A DNA stretch of 64,000 bases from JBGSYJ01 sp041750915 (GTDB lineage Bacteria > Acidobacteriota > Thermoanaerobaculia > Gp7-AA8): positions 59,385 through 123,384 of the forward strand of contig JBGSYJ010000069.1 in NCBI GenBank assembly GCA_041750915.1, read 5' to 3'. Position 1 is the stretch's first letter. Each line of letters starts with the position of its first letter. The notes under the pieces were generated by a model. It did no database searches. It saw only the letters and a list, made by a program, of their open reading frames with translations, and was not told the origin of the DNA. The position numbers and the translations under genes were made by a program. Shown piece after piece: positions 1-8,654 of the stretch.

Positions 1-74
1 GTGACGTGTTCGCGTTCCGTGACCATGCGCCGCAGGAGGATGACCTGACGCTGGTCGTGGCGAAGGTGCGATAA
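1..74 (+). CDS. C-terminal end of a SpoIIE/PP2C-type phosphatase (partial)
   Basis: Only the last 23 codons are inside the window, read from base 3 to the TAA at 72-74. The tail has the pattern APQEDDLTLVVAKVR. It closely resembles the end of SpoIIE/RsbU-type PP2C serine phosphatases, where a Gln-x-Asp-Asp-hydrophobic-Thr-Leu stretch carries a metal-binding aspartate and forms the last strand. Such phosphatases reverse kinase or anti-sigma-factor phosphorylation. The location just upstream of a Ser/Thr kinase fits a signalling neighbourhood, although the two genes are separated by a repeat-bounded DUF559 unit. The family call rests on one motif. Confidence 0.55.
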   Translation, partial: DVFAFRDHAPQEDDLTLVVAKVR

Positions 75-91
75 GCAGTTCTGAGTACTGC

Positions 92-573
92 CAGGGCGGC
101 GGTGCCCCTCTCCCGGCGGGAGAGGGGTCAGGGGTGAGGGAGCTTCTTCAGCGCCTCAACCAAACGCTTGATCCGATCGAGCACGATTTCCGGATTTACG
201 AGCAGCTCTTCATTCTCGATTCGAGTCAGGGTGTAACCGCGATCCTGAAGGTACTGCGTGCGATGCGCGTCGGACGATTGAACGGACAGATCAAAGTGAC
301 CGTCGCCGTCGAGCTCGATGATGAGCCTAACTTCTTCGCAGCAGAAATCAACGATGTAATGTCCGATCTCGAATTGTCTCTGAAACTTCAGATTCATAAA
401 GCGGCGTCCGCGGAGTGCGGACCACATCGCGCGTTCTGCCGGGGTCTGTCGCCTTCGAAGTTCGCGGGCTCTTTGGACGAGCTTGTGAGATTCGTGATGC
501 ATGAGCGTGATCGTACCTCGGGTTCCCTCACCCCTGACCCCTCTCCCGCCGGGAGAGGGGAACCGCCACCCTG
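92..573. mobile_element. DUF559 unit bounded by 50-bp terminal inverted repeats
   Basis: Bases 92-141 and 524-573 are inverted copies of one another, 50 bp long, and I count two mismatches. They enclose almost nothing but the DUF559 gene, which begins and ends close to the repeats. Each end carries a hairpin of the type CCCTCTCCC-GGGAGAGGG. A second, internally deleted copy lies at 59536-59738 with the same outer ends, which shows that the boundaries are real. I see no convincing target-site duplication. There is no transposase, so movement would have to be supplied in trans or by the encoded nuclease. The mobile-element reading is inference from the boundaries and the second copy. Confidence 0.6.
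128..502 (-). CDS. DUF559-family (VSR/restriction-fold) endonuclease
   Basis: This 124-residue protein matches the DUF559 family, small proteins with a PD-(D/E)XK-like fold related to very-short-patch-repair endonucleases. Visible family features are an N-terminal helix rich in Arg (RARELRRRQTPAE), the block FQRQFEIGHYIVDFCC, the acidic strand LIIELDGDGH holding likely catalytic residues, and the C-terminal motif RIENEELLVNPE. Its length is typical of the family. The biological role of DUF559 is not settled; a DNA-cleaving activity is inferred from the fold. The start ATG at 500-502 lies just inside the right-hand inverted repeat and the stop just inside the left one, so the gene fills the unit. 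A decayed relative lies at 59570-59663. Confidence 0.85.
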   Translation of the reverse strand: MHHESHKLVQRARELRRRQTPAERAMWSALRGRRFMNLKFQRQFEIGHYIVDFCCEEVRLIIELDGDGHFDLSVQSSDAHRTQYLQDRGYTLTRIENEELLVNPEIVLDRIKRLVEALKKLPHP

Positions 574-634
574 CTGTGCACCGTGATAGGATTCAAACCT
601 TCAATCTCCAAATGCTGAGAGGCCATCACGCGAC

Positions 635-3600
635 ATGATCGGCACGATTCTCAATAACCGCTACGAGATCATCGGTGAGCTCGGTCGCGGTGGGATGGGT
701 GTGGTTTACCGCGCCAGGGACCCTCTGCTCAACCGCGAGGTTGCGATCAAGCTCGTTCCCCCGATGCTGCTCAATCCGCAGTCAGAGGAGCGATTCAACC
801 GCGAGGCGCAGCTCGTCGCACAGATGGACCATCCGTCCATCGTTCCGATCTTCGACATCGGACAGCACGATGGCTCGATGTTCTTCCTGATGCCTGTGGT
901 GAAGGGCGACAACCTGCGGGCGTTTCTCCGCGAAAAGCCTCGGACTCTCGGATCCATCATCGACATTGCCATCCAGGCGGCAGAGGGTCTCGAATACAGC
1001 CACGCGAGAGGAGTGATTCACCGCGACATCAAGCCGGAGAACATCATGGTCTCCGAGGAAGAGGGCGCGCTGCGGGTTCGCATTATGGATTTCGGCCTCG
1101 CGAAAGCGGCGTCGGACCAGAGGCTGACGCGAACGGGCACGCTCGTTGGAACCGTCTCGTATTTCAGCCCCGAGCAGGTCAAGGCCGAGGAGGTCGACAA
1201 CCGCTCCGATATCTACTCTCTCGGGACGGTGATCTATGAAGCGATCGCAGGAGAGCCTCCGTTCACGGGCGAGATGCAGTCGGTGCTTTACCGCGCCGTC
1301 CACGAGAACCCGCGTTCGCTGATCGATCGCGGCGCGGAGATCTCGCAATCGCTCGAAGACGTGATCATGCGTACGCTCGCTAAAGAGCCGTCCAGACGGT
1401 ATGCAACGGCGGGCGATCTCGTCGAGGCGCTCAGACGGTACAGGTTGACCCTCCGCGACGATGACATGGTCAAGGCCGTAGGAATGTCCTCGGTCATGAC
1501 GGCACAGATGGTCCGTCCGTCGTCGGCTCCGTTCATCGGAAGAGAGAAAGAGATTGCCGAGCTGCAGCGCCGCCTGAACGCAGCCGTCGACGGAGAATGC
1601 CAGTTCGCAGTGATCGCAGGAGAGCCGGGCATCGGCAAGACACGGCTCGTCGAAGAGATCGAGAGTCTCGCCCGCGCGCGGAAGATCACAGTTCTTCACG
1701 GGCGTTTCATGGAGCAGGATCGCACCTTCGCGTATCAGGGCTTCGGCGAGGCCATTCAGGAGTTCTTCCGTTCGCCGGACACCGGTGGATCGGGAGCGCG
1801 GCCGGACGTATCGGATCTCGCACCCGATCTGATCGCACTGTTTCCGGTTCTCAGTGAGATCAGCGAACTGCGCAAAACATCGAGCGGCGATCAGCGGCAG
1901 GAACCGGCCGAATCGCGAAAAGCCGAAGACCGCACGTGGGTGTTCGAGCTGCTCGCGCGGACGATGGTGCGCATCGGAGGCGGGAAAGCGCTCGTTCTCG
2001 TGTTTGAGAATCTCCACTCGGCCGAGCTCTCGCTCGATGCGCTTCAGTACATCGTGCGCCGCCTCGCTCCGACGCCGACGCTCATCATCGGAACGTTTCG
2101 TCAGACAGAGATCGACAAGCGCCACCCGCTGGTCAAGATGCTCGACACATTCGCTGACGATCCGAGATTCTCGTCGACTTACCTCGGTCCTCTGACTCCG
2201 TCGGAACACCGCAGCTTCATTCAGACGATGGTCGGTGGCGCTTCTCTCGGAGCAGGGCTGGCCGAGCGACTCTATGAAGCGACCGAAGCGAATCCCTTCT
2301 TCACGCGCGAGCTCGTCCGCTCTCTGATCGACTCCGGCGGAATTGCGAGGGCGGAGACGGGAGAGTGGACGCTGTCGGGGGAAATGGCGATTTCGTCCGA
2401 CGCGCTGCCTGCAACGATTCAGCAGACGGTCGAGAAGCGGATCGAGAGGCTGCCGGAAGAGATGCGGGACGTGCTCTCCACGGCTTCTGTCATGGGCCGC
2501 AGCTTCGACTTTCGCGACCTCGAGTCACTCGCAGACTCGAAGGGAGGCCTCGACGACATCGTGGATCGCCTCGTCTACGAGGGATTGATCGAAGAGGAGC
2601 GCGAGTCGCGGGGAGACAGGCTCGCGTTCACGAGCGGCATCGTCCGGGATGTTCTCTACAGCGCGCTGTCACGCCGGAAGAGAAAGTCTCTGCATCGCAG
2701 GTATGCCGAGCTGCTCGAAAAGCGGAACAGCGGAAGACTGGATCGAGTCTATCCGCAGCTCGTTCACCACTACTCCGAGGGGGATGTTCCGGACAAGACG
2801 GTCGAGTACGGAATGATTCTCGCGCGCAAGTCTCTTGACGCATTCAGTTCCGAGGAGGCGGTGCAGACGCTTCGTACGGTCGTCGACTTCCTTGATGATG
2901 ACGAGTGGTCGCCTCCGCCGGGCACCGTAGGCGAGGCGCGCATGCTGCTCGCTTCGGCGCTTCGGCAGCAGGGACAAATCGACGCAGCGTTGCGGGAAGC
3001 TGAGGCAGCTGTCCAGAGCTTCGAAAAGGACAAAGATGCGGATCGCGCGTCGGCTGCGATGCTGCTCGCTGCGGAAGCCGCATGGCAGGGCCGCCGTGTC
3101 GAAGAAACAAGGAACTGGCTCGATCGCGGAGTTGCGGCAGCGAGAGGTGCGACAGCAGGAAATGTTCTCGCCGACCTGCTGTCCCTTGCAGCCACGGTCG
3201 CAAACCTGCGGGGCGAGTACAGCAGGGCGAAGGAGCTTCTCGATGAGCTCGAACGAATCCGTCCGGCAATCTCCCTGGAGCAGCAGATCGACATCCCGGT
3301 CGGTGGGCGGTTGATGGTGAGTCTCGGAAATCCCGCGCCCGCGAAAGAGCCGGCAGCGATCGAGCTTCTGGAAGAGTCCGAAATTCTCGGCCTCGCTTTC
3401 GAAAGGCTCGTGACGACTGATGATCGGGGCCACCTGGTCGCCTCTCTCGGCGAAAGCTGGGATGTGATCGACGATGGCCGGGCGATGAAACTGCGGTTGC
3501 GCGAGGGAGTGCGCTTTCACGACGGTTCCCCGCTTACCGCCGAGGCGGTGAGGGATTCAATCGAAGGGGCTGTGAAGTCTCAGTTGCGCGAGACCGCAGC

Positions 3601-6274
3601 CTGGTCGGTGATTGAAGGATTCGAGGAGTTCCGGGAGGGAGCTTCGAGCCACATCTCCGGAATTCTCATTCAGGGAGAGGGTGACCTCGAGATCCGGCTG
3701 AGAGAACCCCTGCCGATTTATCCCGCGCTCCTGACGGATACGAAGACCGGAATCTCACACGTAACAGTCGACGAAAAGGGAGTCCGTTCGGTGGCCGGTA
3801 CGGGTGCGTTCCGCATCGTCCAGCACGATCAGGACCGCATCGTGATAGAGAAGAACGCGGACTACTGGATGCCCGGGAGGCCGCGCCTCGACGCGATCGA
3901 GTTTCGCGTGGAGAGAAACGCCTCGTCGCGCGCCGCGCAGATGCGCTCCGGCGAGATCGATGTCGGGCGCGAGCTCCTGACCAACGACCTCGACGAGCTT
4001 CTTCGCGACCCCCGTTTCCGCAACGGTCTCCAGGAGGTTCCGAACAAGATCACCTATTTCGCGGTGTTCAATCACTCGACGCCTGCGGGAGGAAATGAAA
4101 GGCTTCGCCGCGCGCTGTGCGGAGTTCTTCCCGTGCACGATCTCGTCTGGGGCTCACTGGGACGCCTCGCCCAGCCGACGACGACACTGATTCCACCGGG
4201 GATCCTGGGCCACGATCCGGGCCGCCGCCGGCATCCGATGTCGCGGGACCAGGCGGCCGAACTGCTCACCGCCAGTGGACTCGAACTGCCCCTCACGCTG
4301 CGGGCGGCAGTCCAGCCCCTCTACCAGGACCGGTATCGCGCTTTGCTCGACGCCATTGTCGAGATCTGGTCGAGCCTTGGAGTGACGATCGAGATCGTGA
4401 CGCCTGATCTCGAGTCCTTCATGGCCTCATACCGCGATGACGAAGACATCGACATCCGGATCATGCGTTGGGCTGCCGACTATGACGATCCGGACGATTT
4501 CTCGTACGGTTTGTTCCATTCCGGAACCGGGCTCGTATCGCGTTACTTCTCGACGCCGGCGATCGACCAATTGACCGAAGAGGGGAGGACGGAACGACGG
4601 CCTGCAGCCCGAGAGGCGATCTATCGACGGTTCGAGCAGGCGATCTCCGAGTCCGGATCGGTTCTCCCGTTTTTCCACGAAATCGATTACCGACTGGCCA
4701 ACCCCTACGTGCGGGGGCTGCAGATCGTCAGCACGTCTCCATTCGTGAATTACGCCGAGCTCGGAAAATCGTCGCACGCGCCCGTCGTGGCAACGAGTCG
4801 CGCGGGCGGAATGATCGTTGTACCGATCGCCGGGGCGATGCACGAGATCGAGCCAACTCGCGTGACGACTGTCGAAATGAGCGAGACGGTGCCCTGCTTT
4901 TACGAGACTTTGACGAAGGTGGGCGAGGGCGCCCGCGTCATCCCGTGGCTTGCCAGCTCGGTAACACCCGAGGACGGAGGAATGCGTTACCGGATACGAC
5001 TCCGTGAGGACGTTCGTTTCCATGACGGCCGGCGTATGAGTGCGCGCGATGTCCGTTACACGTTCGAGCGTCTGTTCACTCTTTCAGGGAGCGTTGCCGG
5101 ATGGTTCTTCACGGCGATTAAGGGCGCGAAGGAACTGATGGCAGGACGGACCCGAGAGCTCGAGGGTCTGCAAATCGTTTCCTCACACGAGCTCGTCATG
5201 GAGCTGGAGCACCCGCTCTCGTTTTTTCCCACGCTGCTCTCGCACCTGAACTCGTCGATCGTTCCAGAAGGGACTGGGGAAATCGGTACGTCGTGGAAGA
5301 CTGGCGTAGCGGGCACAGGACCATTTCGGCTGGTGGCTCTCGATCCGTCCGGGAGACTGGAGCTGGAGAAGAATCCGTTTTACTGGCGTGATGGATACCC
5401 TAAGAGCGATGCTCTCGTTTTCCAGTACGGGTTGGGAAGCGACGAGATCAGACATCGATTTCAGGCAGGGGAGCTATCCATCGCCAGCGACCTCAGGCCG
5501 GCGGACGTCGAACTGTTCCGGCACGACCCGGAGTTCGCTCCGGGGTACCGGGAGACCCCTCGTCTTTCAATTTACTTCGCCGCATTCAACCGGAACCGAG
5601 GCCCACTCGCTGACCCTGAACTGCGCCGCAGTCTGGTGAGTATGATCGATGTCCCCGGAATCGTGGGGCGCCAGCTGGGTCGCCTGGCGATTCCTGCGCA
5701 TGGAATCATTCCGCCCGGGCTGCTCGGATTCAATACAGCGCAGCCCGGTCGCGCTGCTATGTCTCGTTCACGCGGAGGAGAGAATCGCGACATCGAGTTG
5801 AAAACCGTCGTGCATCCGATCTTCTTCGAACAGTACGCAGGAGTCGGGAAAGAACTGCTCGCAGCGTTCGCGGAGAAGGGGATTCGAATACAGATTACGG
5901 CGAAAACGATGAGCGAATATACAGACGCCCGTATCGTCGCTGAAGCGGATCTCAAGATAGGACGCTGGTTCGCGGACTATCCCGACGCTGATACGTTTAC
6001 ACACGGTCTGCTTCATCGAAAAGCCGGTTACATCGGCGATTCCTGCGGATCTGTGGAACTCGATCGCCTCACAGAGCGGGGCAGAGAGGAATCCGATCCC
6101 GGACGACGTCATGCAATCTATCAGGAAATCGAGCAGATGGTTGTGCGCGATGCGCTCATGCTGCCGCTGTTTCACGAGCAGATCTACCGGCTGGCGCGCC
6201 CCGAAGTCGAAGGGCTCGCTTTGAATCTCTCCACGCCCGAGGTGCAGTACGATGAGTTGCGAGTACGACGTTGA
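635..6274 (+). CDS. Ser/Thr kinase - AAA ATPase - TPR - tandem SBP_bac_5 fusion protein
   Basis: A 1879-residue multidomain signalling protein. Residues 10-270 are a complete Hanks-type kinase: Gly-rich loop GRGGMGVVY, Lys39 in VAIK, HRD at 129-131, DFG at 152-154 and SPEQ near 180. Residues about 299-700 are a PknK/adenylate-cyclase-style AAA_16 ATPase beginning FIGREKEI, with Walker A GEPGIGKT at 329-336 and a Walker B-like LVLVFENLHSAE near 450-460. Residues about 700-885 are TPR-like helices. Two family-5 extracellular-solute-binding (OppA-like) domains follow at about 888-1390 and 1392-1879; each has the signature of an LREGVRFHDG-type block followed by a conserved Ala-x-x-Val helix. No signal peptide or membrane segment is evident, so these ligand domains should lie in the cytoplasm, as in SgrR. 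Inferred role: ligand-controlled kinase or ATPase switch. Confidence 0.9.
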   Translation: MIGTILNNRYEIIGELGRGGMGVVYRARDPLLNREVAIKLVPPMLLNPQSEERFNREAQLVAQMDHPSIVPIFDIGQHDGSMFFLMPVVKGDNLRAFLREKPRTLGSIIDIAIQAAEGLEYSHARGVIHRDIKPENIMVSEEEGALRVRIMDFGLAKAASDQRLTRTGTLVGTVSYFSPEQVKAEEVDNRSDIYSLGTVIYEAIAGEPPFTGEMQSVLYRAVHENPRSLIDRGAEISQSLEDVIMRTLAKEPSRRYATAGDLVEALRRYRLTLRDDDMVKAVGMSSVMTAQMVRPSSAPFIGREKEIAELQRRLNAAVDGECQFAVIAGEPGIGKTRLVEEIESLARARKITVLHGRFMEQDRTFAYQGFGEAIQEFFRSPDTGGSGARPDVSDLAPDLIALFPVLSEISELRKTSSGDQRQEPAESRKAEDRTWVFELLARTMVRIGGGKALVLVFENLHSAELSLDALQYIVRRLAPTPTLIIGTFRQTEIDKRHPLVKMLDTFADDPRFSSTYLGPLTPSEHRSFIQTMVGGASLGAGLAERLYEATEANPFFTRELVRSLIDSGGIARAETGEWTLSGEMAISSDALPATIQQTVEKRIERLPEEMRDVLSTASVMGRSFDFRDLESLADSKGGLDDIVDRLVYEGLIEEERESRGDRLAFTSGIVRDVLYSALSRRKRKSLHRRYAELLEKRNSGRLDRVYPQLVHHYSEGDVPDKTVEYGMILARKSLDAFSSEEAVQTLRTVVDFLDDDEWSPPPGTVGEARMLLASALRQQGQIDAALREAEAAVQSFEKDKDADRASAAMLLAAEAAWQGRRVEETRNWLDRGVAAARGATAGNVLADLLSLAATVANLRGEYSRAKELLDELERIRPAISLEQQIDIPVGGRLMVSLGNPAPAKEPAAIELLEESEILGLAFERLVTTDDRGHLVASLGESWDVIDDGRAMKLRLREGVRFHDGSPLTAEAVRDSIEGAVKSQLRETAAWSVIEGFEEFREGASSHISGILIQGEGDLEIRLREPLPIYPALLTDTKTGISHVTVDEKGVRSVAGTGAFRIVQHDQDRIVIEKNADYWMPGRPRLDAIEFRVERNASSRAAQMRSGEIDVGRELLTNDLDELLRDPRFRNGLQEVPNKITYFAVFNHSTPAGGNERLRRALCGVLPVHDLVWGSLGRLAQPTTTLIPPGILGHDPGRRRHPMSRDQAAELLTASGLELPLTLRAAVQPLYQDRYRALLDAIVEIWSSLGVTIEIVTPDLESFMASYRDDEDIDIRIMRWAADYDDPDDFSYGLFHSGTGLVSRYFSTPAIDQLTEEGRTERRPAAREAIYRRFEQAISESGSVLPFFHEIDYRLANPYVRGLQIVSTSPFVNYAELGKSSHAPVVATSRAGGMIVVPIAGAMHEIEPTRVTTVEMSETVPCFYETLTKVGEGARVIPWLASSVTPEDGGMRYRIRLREDVRFHDGRRMSARDVRYTFERLFTLSGSVAGWFFTAIKGAKELMAGRTRELEGLQIVSSHELVMELEHPLSFFPTLLSHLNSSIVPEGTGEIGTSWKTGVAGTGPFRLVALDPSGRLELEKNPFYWRDGYPKSDALVFQYGLGSDEIRHRFQAGELSIASDLRPADVELFRHDPEFAPGYRETPRLSIYFAAFNRNRGPLADPELRRSLVSMIDVPGIVGRQLGRLAIPAHGIIPPGLLGFNTAQPGRAAMSRSRGGENRDIELKTVVHPIFFEQYAGVGKELLAAFAEKGIRIQITAKTMSEYTDARIVAEADLKIGRWFADYPDADTFTHGLLHRKAGYIGDSCGSVELDRLTERGREESDPGRRHAIYQEIEQMVVRDALMLPLFHEQIYRLARPEVEGLALNLSTPEVQYDELRVRR

Positions 6275-6277
6275 GGG

Positions 6278-6342
6278 GAGTTGTGAGTTCTGAGTTGTGA
6301 GTTCTGAGTGGAACGCGGCGCTCCACTCAGAACTCAGAACTC
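6278..6342. repeat. Heptamer repeat hairpin (TGAGTTG/C type)
   Basis: Four bases after the kinase stop codon come heptamers alternating GAGTTGT and GAGTTCT, then their inverted counterpart AGAACTC. The inner part forms a perfect 14-bp stem closed by a 9-base loop (ACGCGGCGC). It fills most of the gap to the next gene. There is no T-run, so it is not a classical terminator, but it could block 3' exonucleases or pause transcription. It belongs to the same heptamer family as the arrays at 35215, 43773, 57066 and 57471. Confidence 0.75.
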
Positions 6343-6349
6343 GTAGGTC

Positions 6350-6985
6350 ATGGCTGAAAAGCACAAAATCCTGATTGGTGGGCCGAGGAAGGCTTCGTTG
6401 ACGGTGGTGCTCGCGCACGGAGCGGGAGCGCCGATGGACTCGCCATTCATGAACGAAGTGGCTGAAGGCCTTGGCGCGAACGGACTGCGAGTCGCGCGCT
6501 TCGAGTTTCCTTACATGGCGTCTCGGCGCAATGGTGGGAAGAAGCCTCCGGATCGCGAGACGCGTCTGCGGGAAGTCTGGCTCGAAGTCATTGAGGAGTT
6601 GGGCGACAAGGACCGGCTGTTTATCGGCGGCAAGTCGATGGGGGGCCGGATGGCGAGCCTCGTGGCGGACGAGGCGGGAGTTCGAGGGCTCGTCTGCTTC
6701 GGGTATCCGTTCCATGCGCCGGGCAAACCGCCGGGGGATCGCATCAGTCATCTGAAGTCTCTTCGCACTCCCGCGCTGATCATTCAGGGAACTCGCGATT
6801 CGTTCGGCAAGCCGGACGACGTGCTCACGTACGAGCTCGCACCGTCGATACGCGTCGCGTGGATCGAGGATGGTGATCACTCGCTGAAGCCGCGGGCAAA
6901 GTCGGGTCGGACCGAGGGGCAGAATATCGACGAGGCGGTGGTGATGGCGGCGGAATTCGTGAAGAAGATCGTCGGGGGTCGGTAA
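6350..6985 (+). CDS. Alpha/beta hydrolase of the KANL3/Tex30 type
   Basis: A 211-residue soluble alpha/beta-hydrolase, of the usual length for the KANL3/Tex30-like (dienelactone-hydrolase-related) group. The oxyanion strand is VVLAHGAGAPMDSP, the nucleophile elbow is GGKSMGG with Ser96, the acid is Asp150 in GTRDSFG, and the base is His177 in EDGDHSLKP. All three catalytic residues are present, so it should be an active serine hydrolase; the substrate is unknown. Bacterial members are commonly annotated only as hydrolases or dienelactone hydrolases. It lies downstream of the kinase fusion on the same strand, separated by a heptamer hairpin that may uncouple the two. ATG at 6350 is the natural start. 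Confidence 0.8.
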   Translation: MAEKHKILIGGPRKASLTVVLAHGAGAPMDSPFMNEVAEGLGANGLRVARFEFPYMASRRNGGKKPPDRETRLREVWLEVIEELGDKDRLFIGGKSMGGRMASLVADEAGVRGLVCFGYPFHAPGKPPGDRISHLKSLRTPALIIQGTRDSFGKPDDVLTYELAPSIRVAWIEDGDHSLKPRAKSGRTEGQNIDEAVVMAAEFVKKIVGGR

Positions 6986-7040
6986 TCATTCTGGAGCTTC
7001 CATGAAGGCCGCAAAGAAGCTTCAGGCAAGTCTGCAGGAT

Positions 7041-7070
7041 TTGTCAACCCGCGCTTGCTCGGGATGACAG
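7041..7070. repeat. Fragment of the ~88-bp palindromic repeat (family A variant)
   Basis: TTGTCAACCCG...GCTTGCTCGGGATGACA is a shortened version of the variant at 27817-27893: the two arms are retained and the middle is missing. It lies in the 140-bp gap between the hydrolase and arfB. Confidence 0.5.
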
Positions 7071-7125
7071 ATCCTTGAGACCTGCTTAAGACTTCGTCGC
7101 ACATGCATTCACTTGTGAGCTCTTC

Positions 7126-7545
7126 ATGATAGAGATCAACGAAACGCTCTCCATTCCTGACGATGAGATCGTGCTCACGGCGTCGCGCAGCAGCGGTCCG
7201 GGCGGTCAGAACGTCAACAAGGTGAACAGCCGGATCACCCTCTGGTTCGATATCGGGAGGTCGACGGTCCTGGAGGAAGGCCAGAAGCAGAAACTGCTCG
7301 CAGCGCTTCGCACACGCGTGACGGGCGAGGGTGTCCTGCACGTGTCGAGTCAGAAGCACCGCGCGCAGGGAGCCAACCGTGAGGCGGCGATTGCGCGATT
7401 TGCGGAGCTGCTCAGAGAAGCGCTTTCCGAGCAGAAGCCTCGGAAGGCTACCCGCGCATCGCGAGCCGCGAAGGCGCGAAGGATCGACGAAAAGAAGCAG
7501 CGCGGCGTTATCAAGAAGCTACGGGGCTCTCCTCCGCGGGAGTGA
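7126..7545 (+). CDS. arfB: Alternative ribosome-rescue factor / peptidyl-tRNA hydrolase ArfB
   Basis: A 139-residue release-factor-like protein that hydrolyses peptidyl-tRNA on ribosomes stalled without a stop codon. The catalytic GGQ motif is at residues 26-28 within SSGPGGQNVNKV. The C-terminal tail is rich in Lys and Arg (KATRASRAAKARRIDEKKQR), which in ArfB/YaeJ enters the empty mRNA channel. Its length is that of the family and it lacks the codon-recognition domains of RF1 and RF2. The tail overlaps the GTG start proposed for the next gene. The canonical pth gene is missing from its usual place after rplY in this window, so this could be one of several hydrolases in the genome. Confidence 0.93.
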   Translation: MIEINETLSIPDDEIVLTASRSSGPGGQNVNKVNSRITLWFDIGRSTVLEEGQKQKLLAALRTRVTGEGVLHVSSQKHRAQGANREAAIARFAELLREALSEQKPRKATRASRAAKARRIDEKKQRGVIKKLRGSPPRE

Positions 7546-8489
7546 ACCTTCTCTCGCAAATCTTGCGACGGGGTCCTACAATATGCCGCATCAGCGGCAT
7601 GATAGAGAGTATTTCGAGGGGCTGGGTGACGGCGTTCTGGTTCGCAGTCGGAATCGGCTGCGCGGTCGCGCTCACCCCACCGATATTCGACCTGACGATC
7701 CTCCTGGGGTTCGAGCTCGATTTCCTTCGCACTTTCCGTCGGATCCTGCTGCTTGCGGCCGTAATGGTCCTCGCGTTCCGGCTACTGCCATGGAAAGACG
7801 GGAATCTGCAGAGCTACGGACTCGGCTTCTCTCGGGAGAATGTATCGCCCACGATGGGTGCCTATGTCATCACCGTGGCGCTCGTCGCCACACTGATCCA
7901 GATCGAACTGGCGGCCGGCTGGGTGAAGTGGCAACTTCGTCCCGATTACATCCTCCGAGCCGTGCGATATGGTCTTACCGGTCTTTTGATCGCATACATC
8001 GAGGAGCTTTTCTTTCGCGGATGGATGCTCCGGCGCATCGGCAAAGCGAAGGGGTTCTTTGTGGCACTCGTATTCACGAACCTCGTGTACGCCCTCGCTC
8101 ACGGATTCAAACCGCGTCATGTGACCGTCGATGTCGCTGATACGTGGCAGGGTGCGTTGATGGCTTTAGGCCTTTGGACGCGACACCTCCTCAGCCCGAC
8201 CTTCTGGCCCTCGATCGTCGGACTGTTTCTCTTCGGGCTTCTGCTCTCAGCGCTGTACCTGCGCACGGGCTCTCTCTGGTCGTCGGTAGGAGTGCATGCC
8301 GCGGCAGTGCTGATGCTTCATGGTGTCGTTCCCTCGCTACGAGGGACTTCACCTCCGGAGTGGGCGGGAACCAAGGTGATGTACGACGGTGTGCCGGGCT
8401 GGATCCTTCTTGGAACGGCGACGCTGCTGATCTGGGGGTTGCAGAAGCAGCAGCGGGAAGAATCGGGAAGCGCGATTCCCGTCGATTGA
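7542..8489 (+). CDS. CPBP-family intramembrane metalloprotease
   Basis: A 315-residue, strongly hydrophobic protein with about seven or eight membrane segments and the CPBP (Abi/Rce1-like) signature. Motif 1 is EELFFRGWMLRRI, with the glutamate pair and Arg. Motif 2 is FTNLVYALAHG with a metal-ligand His. A last motif, SSVGVHAAAV, has another His. These enzymes cleave substrates within the membrane; prokaryotic members include putative bacteriocin-immunity and prenyl-protein proteases, and no substrate is indicated here. The start is uncertain: GTG 7542 overlaps the arfB stop by four bases, suggesting translational coupling, while ATG 7599 gives a product 19 residues shorter that begins nearer the first hydrophobic stretch. 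Confidence 0.85.
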   Translation: MNLLSQILRRGPTICRISGMIESISRGWVTAFWFAVGIGCAVALTPPIFDLTILLGFELDFLRTFRRILLLAAVMVLAFRLLPWKDGNLQSYGLGFSRENVSPTMGAYVITVALVATLIQIELAAGWVKWQLRPDYILRAVRYGLTGLLIAYIEELFFRGWMLRRIGKAKGFFVALVFTNLVYALAHGFKPRHVTVDVADTWQGALMALGLWTRHLLSPTFWPSIVGLFLFGLLLSALYLRTGSLWSSVGVHAAAVLMLHGVVPSLRGTSPPEWAGTKVMYDGVPGWILLGTATLLIWGLQKQQREESGSAIPVD

Positions 8490-8654
8490 CTCCGCGATCA
8501 GAGATAGGCGATCAGCCGACCGCAGGTGATCACGCCGGTCCAGAGCAGGAGAGACGATCAGGATGACAAGTCCTTCAGATCTTCTGGTCTGGGCAGGGTT
8601 TCAAAGCATGCGTAGTGCCGCGTAACAGGGCGCGCGCAGGCGCGCCATACAGTT

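Noticed and set aside
92..573. Target-site duplication around the DUF559 unit
   Set aside because: Neither this copy nor the one at 59536-59738 shows matching flanks that I can defend.
782..2209. 475-codon open frame antisense to the kinase domain
   Set aside because: A shadow of the kinase and AAA regions, which carry all catalytic motifs on the plus strand.
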